From: Oscillospiraceae bacterium
Lineage (GTDB): Bacteria > Bacillota > Clostridia > Oscillospirales > Oscillospiraceae
Direction: 5' to 3'
DNA length: 60,377 bases
Assembly: GCA_015067785.1 (NCBI GenBank)
Contig: SVLR01000011.1
Coordinates: 1-60,377, forward strand
Positions 40,475 to 47,908 of the stretch are shown here, in pieces. The position numbers were made by a program, and so were the translations under genes. The notes under the pieces are model-generated. The model did not search any database, was not told where the DNA came from, and was given only the letters and a program-made list of their open reading frames with translations. Each line of letters starts with the position of its first letter. Position 1 is the first letter of the stretch.

Positions 40475-40729
40475 ATGGAAAGAAAGCAGTTTACATTCTA
40501 CCGATCCTTCTTTGAGAGCATCCAGCGGCTGAAAACGAAAAACGAAAGGCTGCAAGCCTACGAAATGCTCTGCCGCTATGCCCTTGACGGAGAAATGCCC
40601 GACGAAAAGGAAACAAAAGATGGGGTTTTGGCAATTTTTTCCATCGCCCGACCCATCATAAACCGAGCCAGACAGCGCTCTTCCGCCGCCTTGCAGAGAG
40701 CCAGTTTGGCGCAGCAAGATAAAGTATAA
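40475..40729 (+). CDS. DUF6291 (phage replisome-organiser-like) protein, C-terminus lost
   Basis: 84 residues: MERKQFTFYRSFFESIQRLK, then ERLQAYEMLCRYALDGEMPD and FSIARPIINRARQRS. This matches the DUF6291 family of Clostridia phages and conjugative elements, the N-terminal domain of small replication-organiser-like proteins. ATG 40475 has AAGGAG. The frame stops as soon as it meets an AAGTAT hexamer array (QQDKV then TAA). One frame over, the array reads KYKYKYKYKF, and after it KVKVKDKYKDIYKVRA is open. Relatives often have Lys/Tyr/Asp-repeat tails, so this gene has probably lost its tail to a frameshift. Confidence 0.72.
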   Translation: MERKQFTFYRSFFESIQRLKTKNERLQAYEMLCRYALDGEMPDEKETKDGVLAIFSIARPIINRARQRSSAALQRASLAQQDKV

Positions 40730-40800
40730 GTATAAGTATAAGTATAAGTATAAGTTTAAGATTAAGTATAAGATTAAGTTAAAGTGAAAGTAAAAGATAA
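40724..40800 (+). repeat. AAGTAT hexamer microsatellite
   Basis: AAGATA, four AAGTAT units, then AAGTTT, AAGATT, AAGTAT, AAGATT, AAGTTA, AAGTGA, AAGTAA, AAGATA. It is a decaying hexamer array at the 3' end of the DUF6291 gene. A unit of six cannot by itself shift frame by copy number. Confidence 0.9.
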
Positions 40801-40859
40801 ATACAAAGATATATATAAAGTCAGAGCGTAACTCCTATTTTGAATAATGTATATTTGCT

Positions 40860-40913
40860 TGTGGAAAACTCTGTGGAAAAATCCCTCTTTCCTGTGGAAA
40901 ATTCTGTGGATAA
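40860..40913 (+). promoter_or_regulatory. Cluster of four DnaA-box matches
   Basis: TGTGGAAAA at 40860, 40872 and 40893 and TGTGGATAA at 40905. All are complements of TTWTNCACA, in one orientation, with start spacings of 12, 21 and 12 bp. The last is the perfect TTATCCACA. It could be a small replication origin remnant or a DnaA titration/regulation site. Confidence 0.6.
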
Positions 40914-40940
40914 CTTTTTCACCGCACCCTCATCTTTCGT

Positions 40941-41025
40941 TGTCATTGCGAGGGCATTTATGCCTGTGGCAATCTCCCGGTACAATCCCTCGTTCATTGA
41001 CAATTGTCCATTGTCCATTCTCAAT
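40941..41025. repeat. REP-like repeat and heptamers
   Basis: TGTCATTGCGAGGGCATTTA then GCCTGTGGCAATCTCC (40941-40978) resembles a common bacterial interspersed repeat. Heptamers at 40997-41024 precede the rplU promoter. Confidence 0.6.
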
Positions 41026-41032
41026 TTTTCTC

Positions 41033-41061
41033 TTGACAACGCGCAAATTCTGTGCTAAAAT
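41033..41061 (+). promoter_or_regulatory. Promoter of rplU-prp-rpmA
   Basis: TTGACA (41033-41038), 17 bp, TAAAAT (41056-41061), with TGTGC before the -10. Confidence 0.88.
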
Positions 41062-41065
41062 CGGT

Positions 41066-41145
41066 TAGCCGCATTGAATGGGCAACGAAGCGATGGCATT
41101 TCCATCCGCCCCTGATAGCGAGACTACACAATATAAAGTAGGTGA
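41066..41145 (+). ncRNA. Probable L21 leader
   Basis: The untranslated leader of rplU contains a GATGG-CATTT-CCATC hairpin (41092-41106) and GC-rich flanks, at the position of the Rfam L21 leader of Firmicutes, thought to give feedback control by a ribosomal protein. The assignment rests on position and a single clear hairpin. Confidence 0.55.
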
Positions 41146-41152
41146 AAAAGAA

Positions 41153-41464
41153 ATGAAAGCAGTTATCGTAACCGGTGGCAAGCAGTACACCGTCAGCGAG
41201 GGCGATGTGATCTACATCGAGAAGCTGAATGTGGAGGCAGAGGCTACCGTAAAGTTCGATCAGGTCCTGGCGATCCTGGATGGCGAGAACTCCAAGATCG
41301 GCGCTCCCGTAGTTAAGGGCGCTACCGTCGAGGCTAAGGCTCTGAAGAACGGCAAGGCAAAGAAGATCACCGTCTTCAAGTACAAGGCTAAGAAGAACGA
41401 GAAGAAGAAGATGGGTCACCGTCAGCCTTACACCAAGGTGGAGATCACCAAGATCGCTCTCTAA
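41153..41464 (+). CDS. rplU: 50S ribosomal protein L21
   Basis: 103 residues starting [20 protein letters not shown], with the C-terminal [17 protein letters not shown] typical of bL21. It binds 23S rRNA near domain VI beside L20 and L27. The start ATG 41153 has AGGTGA upstream; 25 extra codons in the open frame lie in the leader and are rejected. First gene of rplU-prp-rpmA. Confidence 0.98.
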   Translation: MKAVIVTGGKQYTVSEGDVIYIEKLNVEAEATVKFDQVLAILDGENSKIGAPVVKGATVEAKALKNGKAKKITVFKYKAKKNEKKKMGHRQPYTKVEITKIAL

Positions 41465-41478
41465 GATTGTAGGTAACT

Positions 41479-41802
41479 ATGACTAAGTGCGAGTTTTTTA
41501 TGGACGAGGACCGGATCACCGGCTTCTCCGTCTCCGGACACAGCGGTTATGCCGAAAGCGGACAAGATATCGTCTGCGCAGCCATCTCCGCCGTTGTCAC
41601 CATGGCAGAGGCGACCATCAATGATATTTGCGGTGCCAAGGCCAAGGTTCGGGTAAAGGACGCGGATGCCCGCATTACCCTGACCCTCCCCGCTTCCTGC
41701 GATGAGGAAGAGACCGTGCAGGCAGTGCTTGCCGGTATGATGCTGACTCTTTGCAATATGCGGGACGATTATCCTGATTATATCGAAGTTTTGGAGGTGT
41801 AA
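41479..41802 (+). CDS. prp: Ribosomal-processing cysteine protease Prp
   Basis: 107 residues with the Prp active site: His in [18 protein letters not shown] (His21) and Cys in the same segment (Cys33). Prp removes the N-terminal extension of L27, an essential step in Firmicutes that have that extension. It lies between rplU and rpmA, 14 bp and 4 bp from them, the usual Firmicutes order. The substrate extension is present in the adjacent rpmA. Confidence 0.95.
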   Translation: MTKCEFFMDEDRITGFSVSGHSGYAESGQDIVCAAISAVVTMAEATINDICGAKAKVRVKDADARITLTLPASCDEEETVQAVLAGMMLTLCNMRDDYPDYIEVLEV

Positions 41803-41806
41803 TACC

Positions 41807-42088
41807 ATGCTGAAAATTGGTATTCAGTATTTCGCTCACCATAAGGGCGGCGGTTCTACCAAGAACGGTCGTGATTCCGAGGCGAAGCGCCTGGGCGTGA
41901 AGCGTGCAGACGGTCAGTTCGTTCTGGCCGGCAACATTCTGGTTCGCCAGAGAGGCACCCACATTCATCCCGGTGTGAATGTAGGCATCGGCAGCGATGA
42001 TACCCTGTTCGCTCTGATCGACGGCACTGTCCGTTTCGAGCGCAAGGGCAAGGATCGCCGTCAGTGCTCTGTCTACGCCAAGCAGTAA
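41807..42088 (+). CDS. rpmA: 50S ribosomal protein L27 with cleavable N-terminal extension
   Basis: 93 residues: [20 protein letters not shown], then [20 protein letters not shown], then [16 protein letters not shown]. The [10 protein letters not shown] presequence matches the Prp site (LQFFA-type, here IQYFA), with cleavage expected before HHKGG, so the mature N-terminus can reach the peptidyl transferase centre. RBS GGAGGTG. A strong terminator follows. Confidence 0.97.
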   Translation: MLKIGIQYFAHHKGGGSTKNGRDSEAKRLGVKRADGQFVLAGNILVRQRGTHIHPGVNVGIGSDDTLFALIDGTVRFERKGKDRRQCSVYAKQ

Positions 42089-42108
42089 TCACAAAGACTA
42101 CGCTTGAA

Positions 42109-42143
42109 GGCTGCTGCGCCCCCGCAGCAGCCTTTTCTTTTTC
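42109..42143 (+). terminator. Terminator of rplU-prp-rpmA
   Basis: GGCTGCTGCG-CCCC-CGCAGCAGCC followed by TTTTCTTTTT. Confidence 0.92.
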
Positions 42144-42150
42144 CGCACCC

Positions 42151-42264
42151 AAGCCTCCCTTGTGTAAAGGGAGGTGGGTCGCGAACAGCGACCCGGAGGG
42201 ATTGTCAACCCCTCAGTCAAAAATCAAAGATTTTTGCCAGCTCCCCTTACACAGAGGAGCCTCT
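42151..42264. repeat. Family A repeat
   Basis: Left half with inner stem GGTCGC-GAACA-GCGACC; right half with the GTCAAAAATC-AAA-GATTTTTGCC stem. It ends 22 bp before obgE. Confidence 0.88.
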
Positions 42265-42286
42265 ATCCTAACTTACGGAGGCTATT

Positions 42287-43567
42287 ATGGAAATGTTTGT
42301 CGATAAAGTCCGCATTACCGTCCTTGGCGGTCGCGGCGGCGACGGTGCAGTCGCCTTTCACAGAGAAAAATATGTGGCCTCCGGCGGTCCCGATGGCGGT
42401 GACGGCGGTCACGGCGGCAGCGTCATCTTAAAGATCAACGACCATATGTCAACGCTCTTAGACTTCCGCTATAAGCGCAAGTACGCCGCACAGGCAGGCG
42501 CCAACGGTCAAGGCCGCAATATGAGCGGCAAGCGGGGAGAAAACTTAGAGATCTTCGTCCCCCGGGGCACCGTCGTCCGGGACGCGGAAACCAATATGGT
42601 CATCGTGGATATGTCCGAGACGGAAGAATTTTGCATCGCCCGGGGCGGTCGTGGCGGCTGGGGCAACAACCATTTTGCCACCCCCACCCGGCAGGTCCCC
42701 CGCTTTGCCAAGGCAGGTCTCCCCGGTGTGGAGCGTGACATCATCCTGGAGCTGAAGCTTTTGGCAGATGTAGGCTTAGTGGGCTTCCCCAATGTGGGCA
42801 AGTCCACACTGCTGTCCGTCACCTCCAACGCCCGTCCCAAGATCGCCAATTACCACTTTACTACGCTCTATCCCAACTTAGGTGTCATCTATGTAGACGA
42901 GGGCGTGTCCTTCGTTATGGCAGACATCCCCGGCATCATTGAGGGTGCTGCCGACGGCGCAGGTCTGGGTCACGATTTCCTGCGGCACATTGACCGCTGC
43001 CGATTGCTGATTCACGTGGTAGATGTAAGTGGCAGTGAGGACAGAGACCCGGTGGAGGACTTTGACGCCATCTGCGCAGAGCTGGAGAACTACAGCGTTG
43101 ACCTCTCCGACCGTCCCATGATCGTAGCTGCCAACAAGGTGGATCTGCTGCCCCCGGACAGCGACAACTTAGAGAGACTTCGCTCCCATGTGGAAAGCAA
43201 GGGTCTCCCCCTCTATGAGATCTCCGCCGGCACCACCCAAGGCACCAAGAATTTGATGCGTGTGGTAGCAAACAAGCTCTCCACCCTGCCTCCGGTGACC
43301 GTATACGAGCCGGAATATGTGGAGGTCATCGAGCTGCCGAGCGATCCCACCGCCTTCGAGATCGATCACGAGGGCTCTACTTGGGTCATCTCCGGCACCT
43401 GGCTGGAGCGGATGATCTGCAACATCAATTTCGATGACTATGAGTCCCGGAACTACTTTGACTTACAGCTTCGCAAATGCGGCCTGTTTGCCCGCTTAGA
43501 AGAAATGGGCATCGAAGACGGCGACACCGTCAGCATCTACGACTTAGAATTCGAATACCAGAAATAA
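42287..43567 (+). CDS. obgE: Obg-family ribosome-assembly GTPase
   Basis: 426 residues. Glycine-rich Obg fold at 1-158 (RGGDG, GGDGGHGG, RGGRGGWGNN). G domain: G1 GFPNVGKS (166-173), G2 FTTL (191-194), G3 DIPG (213-216), G4 NKVD (283-286). A C-terminal OCT domain follows (about 345-426). It binds the 50S subunit late in assembly and links ppGpp, growth and, in Bacillus, sporulation. It directly follows the rplU block as in most Firmicutes but here is separated by a terminator and a repeat. GGAGG precedes ATG 42287. Confidence 0.97.
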   Translation: MEMFVDKVRITVLGGRGGDGAVAFHREKYVASGGPDGGDGGHGGSVILKINDHMSTLLDFRYKRKYAAQAGANGQGRNMSGKRGENLEIFVPRGTVVRDAETNMVIVDMSETEEFCIARGGRGGWGNNHFATPTRQVPRFAKAGLPGVERDIILELKLLADVGLVGFPNVGKSTLLSVTSNARPKIANYHFTTLYPNLGVIYVDEGVSFVMADIPGIIEGAADGAGLGHDFLRHIDRCRLLIHVVDVSGSEDRDPVEDFDAICAELENYSVDLSDRPMIVAANKVDLLPPDSDNLERLRSHVESKGLPLYEISAGTTQGTKNLMRVVANKLSTLPPVTVYEPEYVEVIELPSDPTAFEIDHEGSTWVISGTWLERMICNINFDDYESRNYFDLQLRKCGLFARLEEMGIEDGDTVSIYDLEFEYQK

Positions 43568-43576
43568 AAGCACCAG

Positions 43577-43752
43577 AGCCTCCCTTGTGTAAAGGGAGGT
43601 GGCCGAGCAAAGCGAGGTCGGAGGGATTGTCCTTAATTGTGGTATGATTGCCACCGGCAGTCATTGAGATTTATTACGCTGCGCTTTGCAACAACCCCTC
43701 AGTCAAAAATCAAAGATTTTTGCCAGCTCCCCTTACACAGGGGAGCCTTTTT
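43577..43752. repeat. Family A repeat with inserted segment
   Basis: Left inner stem GCCGAGCAAAGCGAGGTC-like and right GTCAAAAATC stem. Between the halves is GTATGATTGCCACCGGCAGT plus CATTGAGATTTATTACGCTG, also seen near 21985-22020 and partly near 36040. Confidence 0.85.
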
Positions 43753-43798
43753 AATCCGTCCGCAACGCGGACACCTCAACGCTCAACGATCAATTCCC

Positions 43799-43827
43799 TT
43801 GCAACAATTCTGTTTTTGTTGTATACT
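43799..43827 (+). promoter_or_regulatory. Promoter of ymdB-sbcD-yhaN
   Basis: TTGCAA (43799-43804), 17 bp, TATACT (43822-43827). Confidence 0.75.
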
Positions 43828-43858
43828 ATCTCTATCTAATCAGAATCGAGGAACTTTT

Positions 43859-44629
43859 ATGGACTTTCGTGTGCTTTGTGTCGGTGATGTGGTGGGCGGT
43901 CCCGGACTTTCTGAGATCCGCAAAAACCTGCGAAAACTCATTCGCAAAACAAATGCCGATTTTACCGTAGTAAACGGCGAAAATGCCGCCGTGGTGGGCA
44001 TCACCCCCGATCAGGCAGAAAGCATTTTCGATGCCGGCGCCGATGTGATCACGCTGGGCAACCACACCTTCCAAAAGCGGGAGATCGTCCCTTATATGGA
44101 GGACAACCGCCGGATCCTGCGCCCCTTAAACTACGCCCCCCAGACCCCCGGCGAGGGCGTGGGCATTTATGAGACCAAGATCGGTGAGGTGGCGGTCATT
44201 GACCTGATCGGTCGGGTCAATATGGACTACACCCCCGATAACCCCTTCTTGCTGGTAGAAAAAGCCCTCAAAAACATCTCCGCCAAGGTCATCCTTGTGG
44301 AGCTCCATGCAGAAGCCACCTCCGAAAAGTTAGCCATGGGCTATATGCTGGACGGTCGCATTTCCGCCCTTTGGGGCACCCACACCCACGTGCCCACCGC
44401 CGACGCCCAAATTCTCCCCAAGGGCACCGGCTATGTGACAGACCTCGGTATGACCGGGCCCAAGGTATCCGTCCTTGGCATCCGTCCCGACCTCTCGATC
44501 GCCCGCTTCCGGGGTGATCTCCCCGAGCGCTACCGCTGGGCAGACGGGGAAACCAAAATGGAGGCGGTGCTATTCACCATCGACAGCGAAAGCGGTCTTT
44601 GCCGTGCCGCAGAAAGGGTAAGCTTATGA
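43859..44629 (+). CDS. ymdB: YmdB-family metallophosphoesterase
   Basis: 256-residue TIGR00282-type phosphodiesterase; in Bacillus YmdB cleaves 2',3'-cyclic nucleotides and influences biofilm and motility decisions. Di-metal site motifs are CVGDVVGGPG, NGENAA, TLGNHTF, VELHAEATSEK and GTHTHVPTAD. I chose ATG 43859 (GAGG upstream); the 74-codon extension reads through a family A repeat. The stop overlaps the SbcD-like start as ATGA, so the nuclease genes are coupled to it. Confidence 0.93.
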   Translation: MDFRVLCVGDVVGGPGLSEIRKNLRKLIRKTNADFTVVNGENAAVVGITPDQAESIFDAGADVITLGNHTFQKREIVPYMEDNRRILRPLNYAPQTPGEGVGIYETKIGEVAVIDLIGRVNMDYTPDNPFLLVEKALKNISAKVILVELHAEATSEKLAMGYMLDGRISALWGTHTHVPTADAQILPKGTGYVTDLGMTGPKVSVLGIRPDLSIARFRGDLPERYRWADGETKMEAVLFTIDSESGLCRAAERVSL

Positions 44630-45666
44630 AAATATTACACTGCGCAGACCTCCACTTGGACGCCCCGCTTCAGGGCTACGAGGAATTAAAAGAAAAAGTA
44701 CTGACCATCCCCGGAAAGCTCCTTGACATCTGCCGTCGGGAAGAATGCGAGCTTGTGCTCATTGCCGGTGACATTTTCCACGGGCCCTATACCCGTCAGA
44801 GCTTTCGCATCCTGCGCAGCGCCTTAGAGGAGATGGCTGTTCCCGTTTTCATCACACCGGGAAATCACGACTTTTTATCGTCCGAAAGCCCGTATATCAA
44901 GGAAATATGGCCGGATAATGTACATATTTTCAAAAATCCCCAAATGGAAAAATATGTCCTTCCCGGCGTTACGATCTGGGGCGCGGGCTATACGGCTATG
45001 GACTGTCCCGGACTCCTTGCCGGCTTTACTGCCGAGGGCGAAGGCCTGCAGATCGGTCTTCTTCACGCGGACATCACCCCCAATGCTCCCTGCTGTCCCA
45101 TTACAAAAAAACAGATCGCAGGCAGCGGTCTTTCCTATCTGGCGCTGGGGCATATCCACAAGGGCGATATCTTTACCGCCGGGGATACGCTGTGCGCCTA
45201 CCCCGGCTGCGCCTACGGCAGACACTTTGGCGAAAACGAGGAAAAGGGTGTGCTGATCTACGACACAGAGGAAAAGAGCCACCGCTTTATTCCCTTGGGA
45301 CTGCCCGCCTTTTATGAGTACACCGCCCCGGTGGTCACCACCGCCGCGGATGCCATCTCCCACTGTCTCCCGGCAGCCGGTGACGAAAACTATTACCGCA
45401 TTACCCTTACCGGGCACAGTAAGCACCCGGATCTACCCGCCCTGCGGGAAGCGTTTTCCCAGTTCCCCCGCCTTACCCTCCGTGACGAGACCCTGCCGCC
45501 GCTGGACATCTGGCAGGGCGTGGGCAGTGACAGCTTTTCCGGCCAGTATTTTTCCCTCTTAAAGGAAAATATGGACGCTGCCCCGGAGGCAGACAAGTCC
45601 CTCTTCGCGCTGGCAGCCAAGCTGTCCCGGCAGATCCTTGACGGTGAGGAGGTAATTTTACCGTGA
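44626..45666 (+). CDS. SbcD/YhaO-like DNA repair exonuclease
   Basis: 346-residue Mre11/SbcD-class calcineurin-like nuclease subunit. Motifs: CADLHLDAPLQ, LIAGDIFHG, ITPGNHDFLS, GLLHADI, LGHIHKGD with GCAYGRHFGE. The C-terminal half is a YhaO-like extension. It pairs with the ATPase encoded next (4-bp GTGA overlap) as an Mre11-Rad50-like complex that processes DNA ends. ATG 44626 overlaps the ymdB stop. Confidence 0.9.
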   Translation: MKILHCADLHLDAPLQGYEELKEKVLTIPGKLLDICRREECELVLIAGDIFHGPYTRQSFRILRSALEEMAVPVFITPGNHDFLSSESPYIKEIWPDNVHIFKNPQMEKYVLPGVTIWGAGYTAMDCPGLLAGFTAEGEGLQIGLLHADITPNAPCCPITKKQIAGSGLSYLALGHIHKGDIFTAGDTLCAYPGCAYGRHFGENEEKGVLIYDTEEKSHRFIPLGLPAFYEYTAPVVTTAADAISHCLPAAGDENYYRITLTGHSKHPDLPALREAFSQFPRLTLRDETLPPLDIWQGVGSDSFSGQYFSLLKENMDAAPEADKSLFALAAKLSRQILDGEEVILP

Positions 45667-47777
45667 TCATCTACAAAATGACTGCCACCTTCGGCAAGCT
45701 CCAAAACGAGACCCTCATATTAAATCCCGGTCTGAACATCCTCGCGCGACCCAACGAATGGGGCAAAAGCACTTGGAGTGCCTTTCTCGTTGCTATGCTC
45801 TACGGTGTGGATACCGGCGAGCGGGAGAAAAACGGTATTCTCCCCATCAAAACCAAATATGCCCCCTGGTCGGGGCTTCCTATGTCCGGCACTATGGACA
45901 TCTGCTGGGAGGGACGGGACATTACCATCCAGCGCGCCCCCACAAAGCGGATCCCCATGGGCGATTTCAAGGCCTTTGAGACAAAGACCGGACTGCCCGT
46001 CCCCGAGCTGACAGCCGAAAACTGCGGGGAAATGCTCATGGGTGTGGACAAAAATGTATTTCTGCGCACCGGCTTTCTGCGGCTGAATGACCTGCCGGTG
46101 GGTGACGATGCCGCCCTTCGAAACCGCTTAAACGCGCTGGTCACCACCGGTGACGAAAGCGGCGATCAGACGCTCCTTACAGAAAAGCTCAAGGAGCTGC
46201 GGAACAAATGCCGCCATAATAAAACAGGACTTCTCCCCCAAGCAGAGGGAGAAAGAGAGGACATCTTGGAAAAGCTCCGCAAAATCGACACTCTCAGTGC
46301 CCAGCACACTGCCCTGAAATCCCAATGCGCACAATTGCGGACAGAAAAAGAAGACCTGCAAAACCATCTTTCCCATCTATCCTTCGAAAAATCCCAAGGG
46401 GAATATGCCCACCTGCGCACCGCGGAGGAAGAAGCCGATGTCCTGCGCAGGCAGGTTGGAGAATTGGAAAAAAAGACCGCCTCCCTTCCCTCCGAGGAGG
46501 AGACACGCTACAATCTGGCGACCCTTTCTTCTCTCCAGCAGGAGTGGGCGCATTTGCAGGAAAAACCCCAGCCCCAGTCCCCTACCGCCCCTGTGCCTCA
46601 CCCGGTCTTTGCCGGTCTTGTTGGCGAGGAGGTTCACCGTCGCGCCCTGCAGGATCACCACCTTTTCGAGACACTGAGCCGCCCCACCTCTCCGGTCTTT
46701 CTGCTGCTGAGCCTTGGGCTGCTTGCCTTTGGCATCGGTCTTGCGTTCGTAAACCTCATCTTGCTATTTCCCTGTTTGTTCCTATCCGGTATTCTTCTTT
46801 ATTTGCATATCCGCAATCAGAAGGGACAGCGCCGGGATCGGGAGGCGCTGTGCCGCATCTACGGTGAGCTGCCCCCCGACCGATGGGTTGCGACAGCGGA
46901 GGAATATCTTCACGCCATGCGCGCCTACGAAAAGGAGCTGGAGACTTACCGCCGCCTTGAGACCGAACACGAGCGGGAAAAGGCAGTCCTCTCCGCTAAG
47001 CTCAGCCAGCTTACCTTGGGAAAACCCATCTCCGAGATACAAGCCCTGTGGAACAGCCAGCTTCGTCTCCGTGAGGAACTATCCCAAAAGAAAACCGCCC
47101 TCTATCAGGCAGAAAAGCACACGGAAGCCCTCCGCTGCGTCTTAAAGCCTGTCTCCGCCCCGGAGACAGAGGATGTCCTTTCCTATACGGAAGCGGAAAC
47201 GGACATCCTGCTGCGCCGGACAGAGGACGCCCTCGCAGCTGCCCAGCGGTTGCTATCCGAGCAGGAGGGACAACTTCGGCTTTTGGGTGAAAAAGCGGGA
47301 CACCTCCGCAGGTTAGAGACGGTAAACCGCCGCATCTCCGCCCTGCAGGAACACTATGACGCTTTGACCCTTGCTTTGGAAACGGTCCAAACCGCATCGG
47401 AAAGCTTACAGCGGCGGTTTGCCCCCGCCATCTCTCAGGAGGCAGGTCGGCTATTCTCGTCTCTCACCGGCGGACGGTATGAAAAATTGGTACTGAGCCG
47501 GGATTTTACGATGGAGGTATCTGCCGAAGGCGAGACGACACTCCACGACTCCCGCTACCGCAGCGACGGCACGGTAGACCAGCTTTATCTGGCGCTGCGT
47601 CTGGCGGTCAGCAAGACCCTCTCCCCCGCCGCGCCGCTCATGCTGGACGATGCGCTGGTACGCTTTGACGACAAACGCCTTGCCGCCGCCCTCGCTCTTT
47701 TACAGGAAGAAGCCGAGCAAAAGCAGGTCATCCTCTTTACCTGCCAAAACCGAGAGCAGTTGATCATTGGCAATTGA
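45663..47777 (+). CDS. YhaN-like AAA/SMC-type ATPase (Rad50/SbcC-like)
   Basis: 704 residues, GTG start at 45663. ABC-ATPase head with Walker A PNEWGKST (30-37) and C-terminal PLMLDDALVRFDDKR; coiled-coil arms between (about 180-290 and 410-580). A strongly hydrophobic hairpin at about 340-380 (VFLLLSLGLLAFGIGLAFVN, then LLFPCLFLSGILLYLHI) splits the coil, as in YhaN of Bacillus, and could tether the complex to the membrane. It partners the SbcD-like gene. The last residues (IGN) and stop lie in heptamer repeat. Confidence 0.88.
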   Translation: MIIYKMTATFGKLQNETLILNPGLNILARPNEWGKSTWSAFLVAMLYGVDTGEREKNGILPIKTKYAPWSGLPMSGTMDICWEGRDITIQRAPTKRIPMGDFKAFETKTGLPVPELTAENCGEMLMGVDKNVFLRTGFLRLNDLPVGDDAALRNRLNALVTTGDESGDQTLLTEKLKELRNKCRHNKTGLLPQAEGEREDILEKLRKIDTLSAQHTALKSQCAQLRTEKEDLQNHLSHLSFEKSQGEYAHLRTAEEEADVLRRQVGELEKKTASLPSEEETRYNLATLSSLQQEWAHLQEKPQPQSPTAPVPHPVFAGLVGEEVHRRALQDHHLFETLSRPTSPVFLLLSLGLLAFGIGLAFVNLILLFPCLFLSGILLYLHIRNQKGQRRDREALCRIYGELPPDRWVATAEEYLHAMRAYEKELETYRRLETEHEREKAVLSAKLSQLTLGKPISEIQALWNSQLRLREELSQKKTALYQAEKHTEALRCVLKPVSAPETEDVLSYTEAETDILLRRTEDALAAAQRLLSEQEGQLRLLGEKAGHLRRLETVNRRISALQEHYDALTLALETVQTASESLQRRFAPAISQEAGRLFSSLTGGRYEKLVLSRDFTMEVSAEGETTLHDSRYRSDGTVDQLYLALRLAVSKTLSPAAPLMLDDALVRFDDKRLAAALALLQEEAEQKQVILFTCQNREQLIIGN

Positions 47778-47825
47778 CAATCCCCCACCGCTTCGCGGAG
47801 CCCCCTTTACACAAGGGGGCCTTTT
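47765..47825. repeat. Heptamer and single-sided family A repeat
   Basis: GGCAATTGACAATCCCCCACC leads into a family A right half with inner CCGCTTCGCGG and outer GCCCCC-TTTACACAA-GGGGGC. The left half is absent. Confidence 0.8.
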
Positions 47826-47847
47826 CCCGCAATGAATCATTTACAAC

Positions 47848-47877
47848 TTGTAATTTGTCATTTACTTATGCTATAAT
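47848..47877 (+). promoter_or_regulatory. trkA promoter
   Basis: TTGTAA (47848-47853), 18 bp, TATAAT (47872-47877). Confidence 0.65.
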
Positions 47878-47908
47878 GAGAAAAAATCCCAAATTTCGGG
47901 AGGCATTT

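Noticed and set aside
40821..41039. Open frames over the DnaA-box cluster on both strands
   Set aside because: Short, repetitive peptides produced by repeated TGTGGAAAA boxes; the minus frame also starts and ends in repeats.
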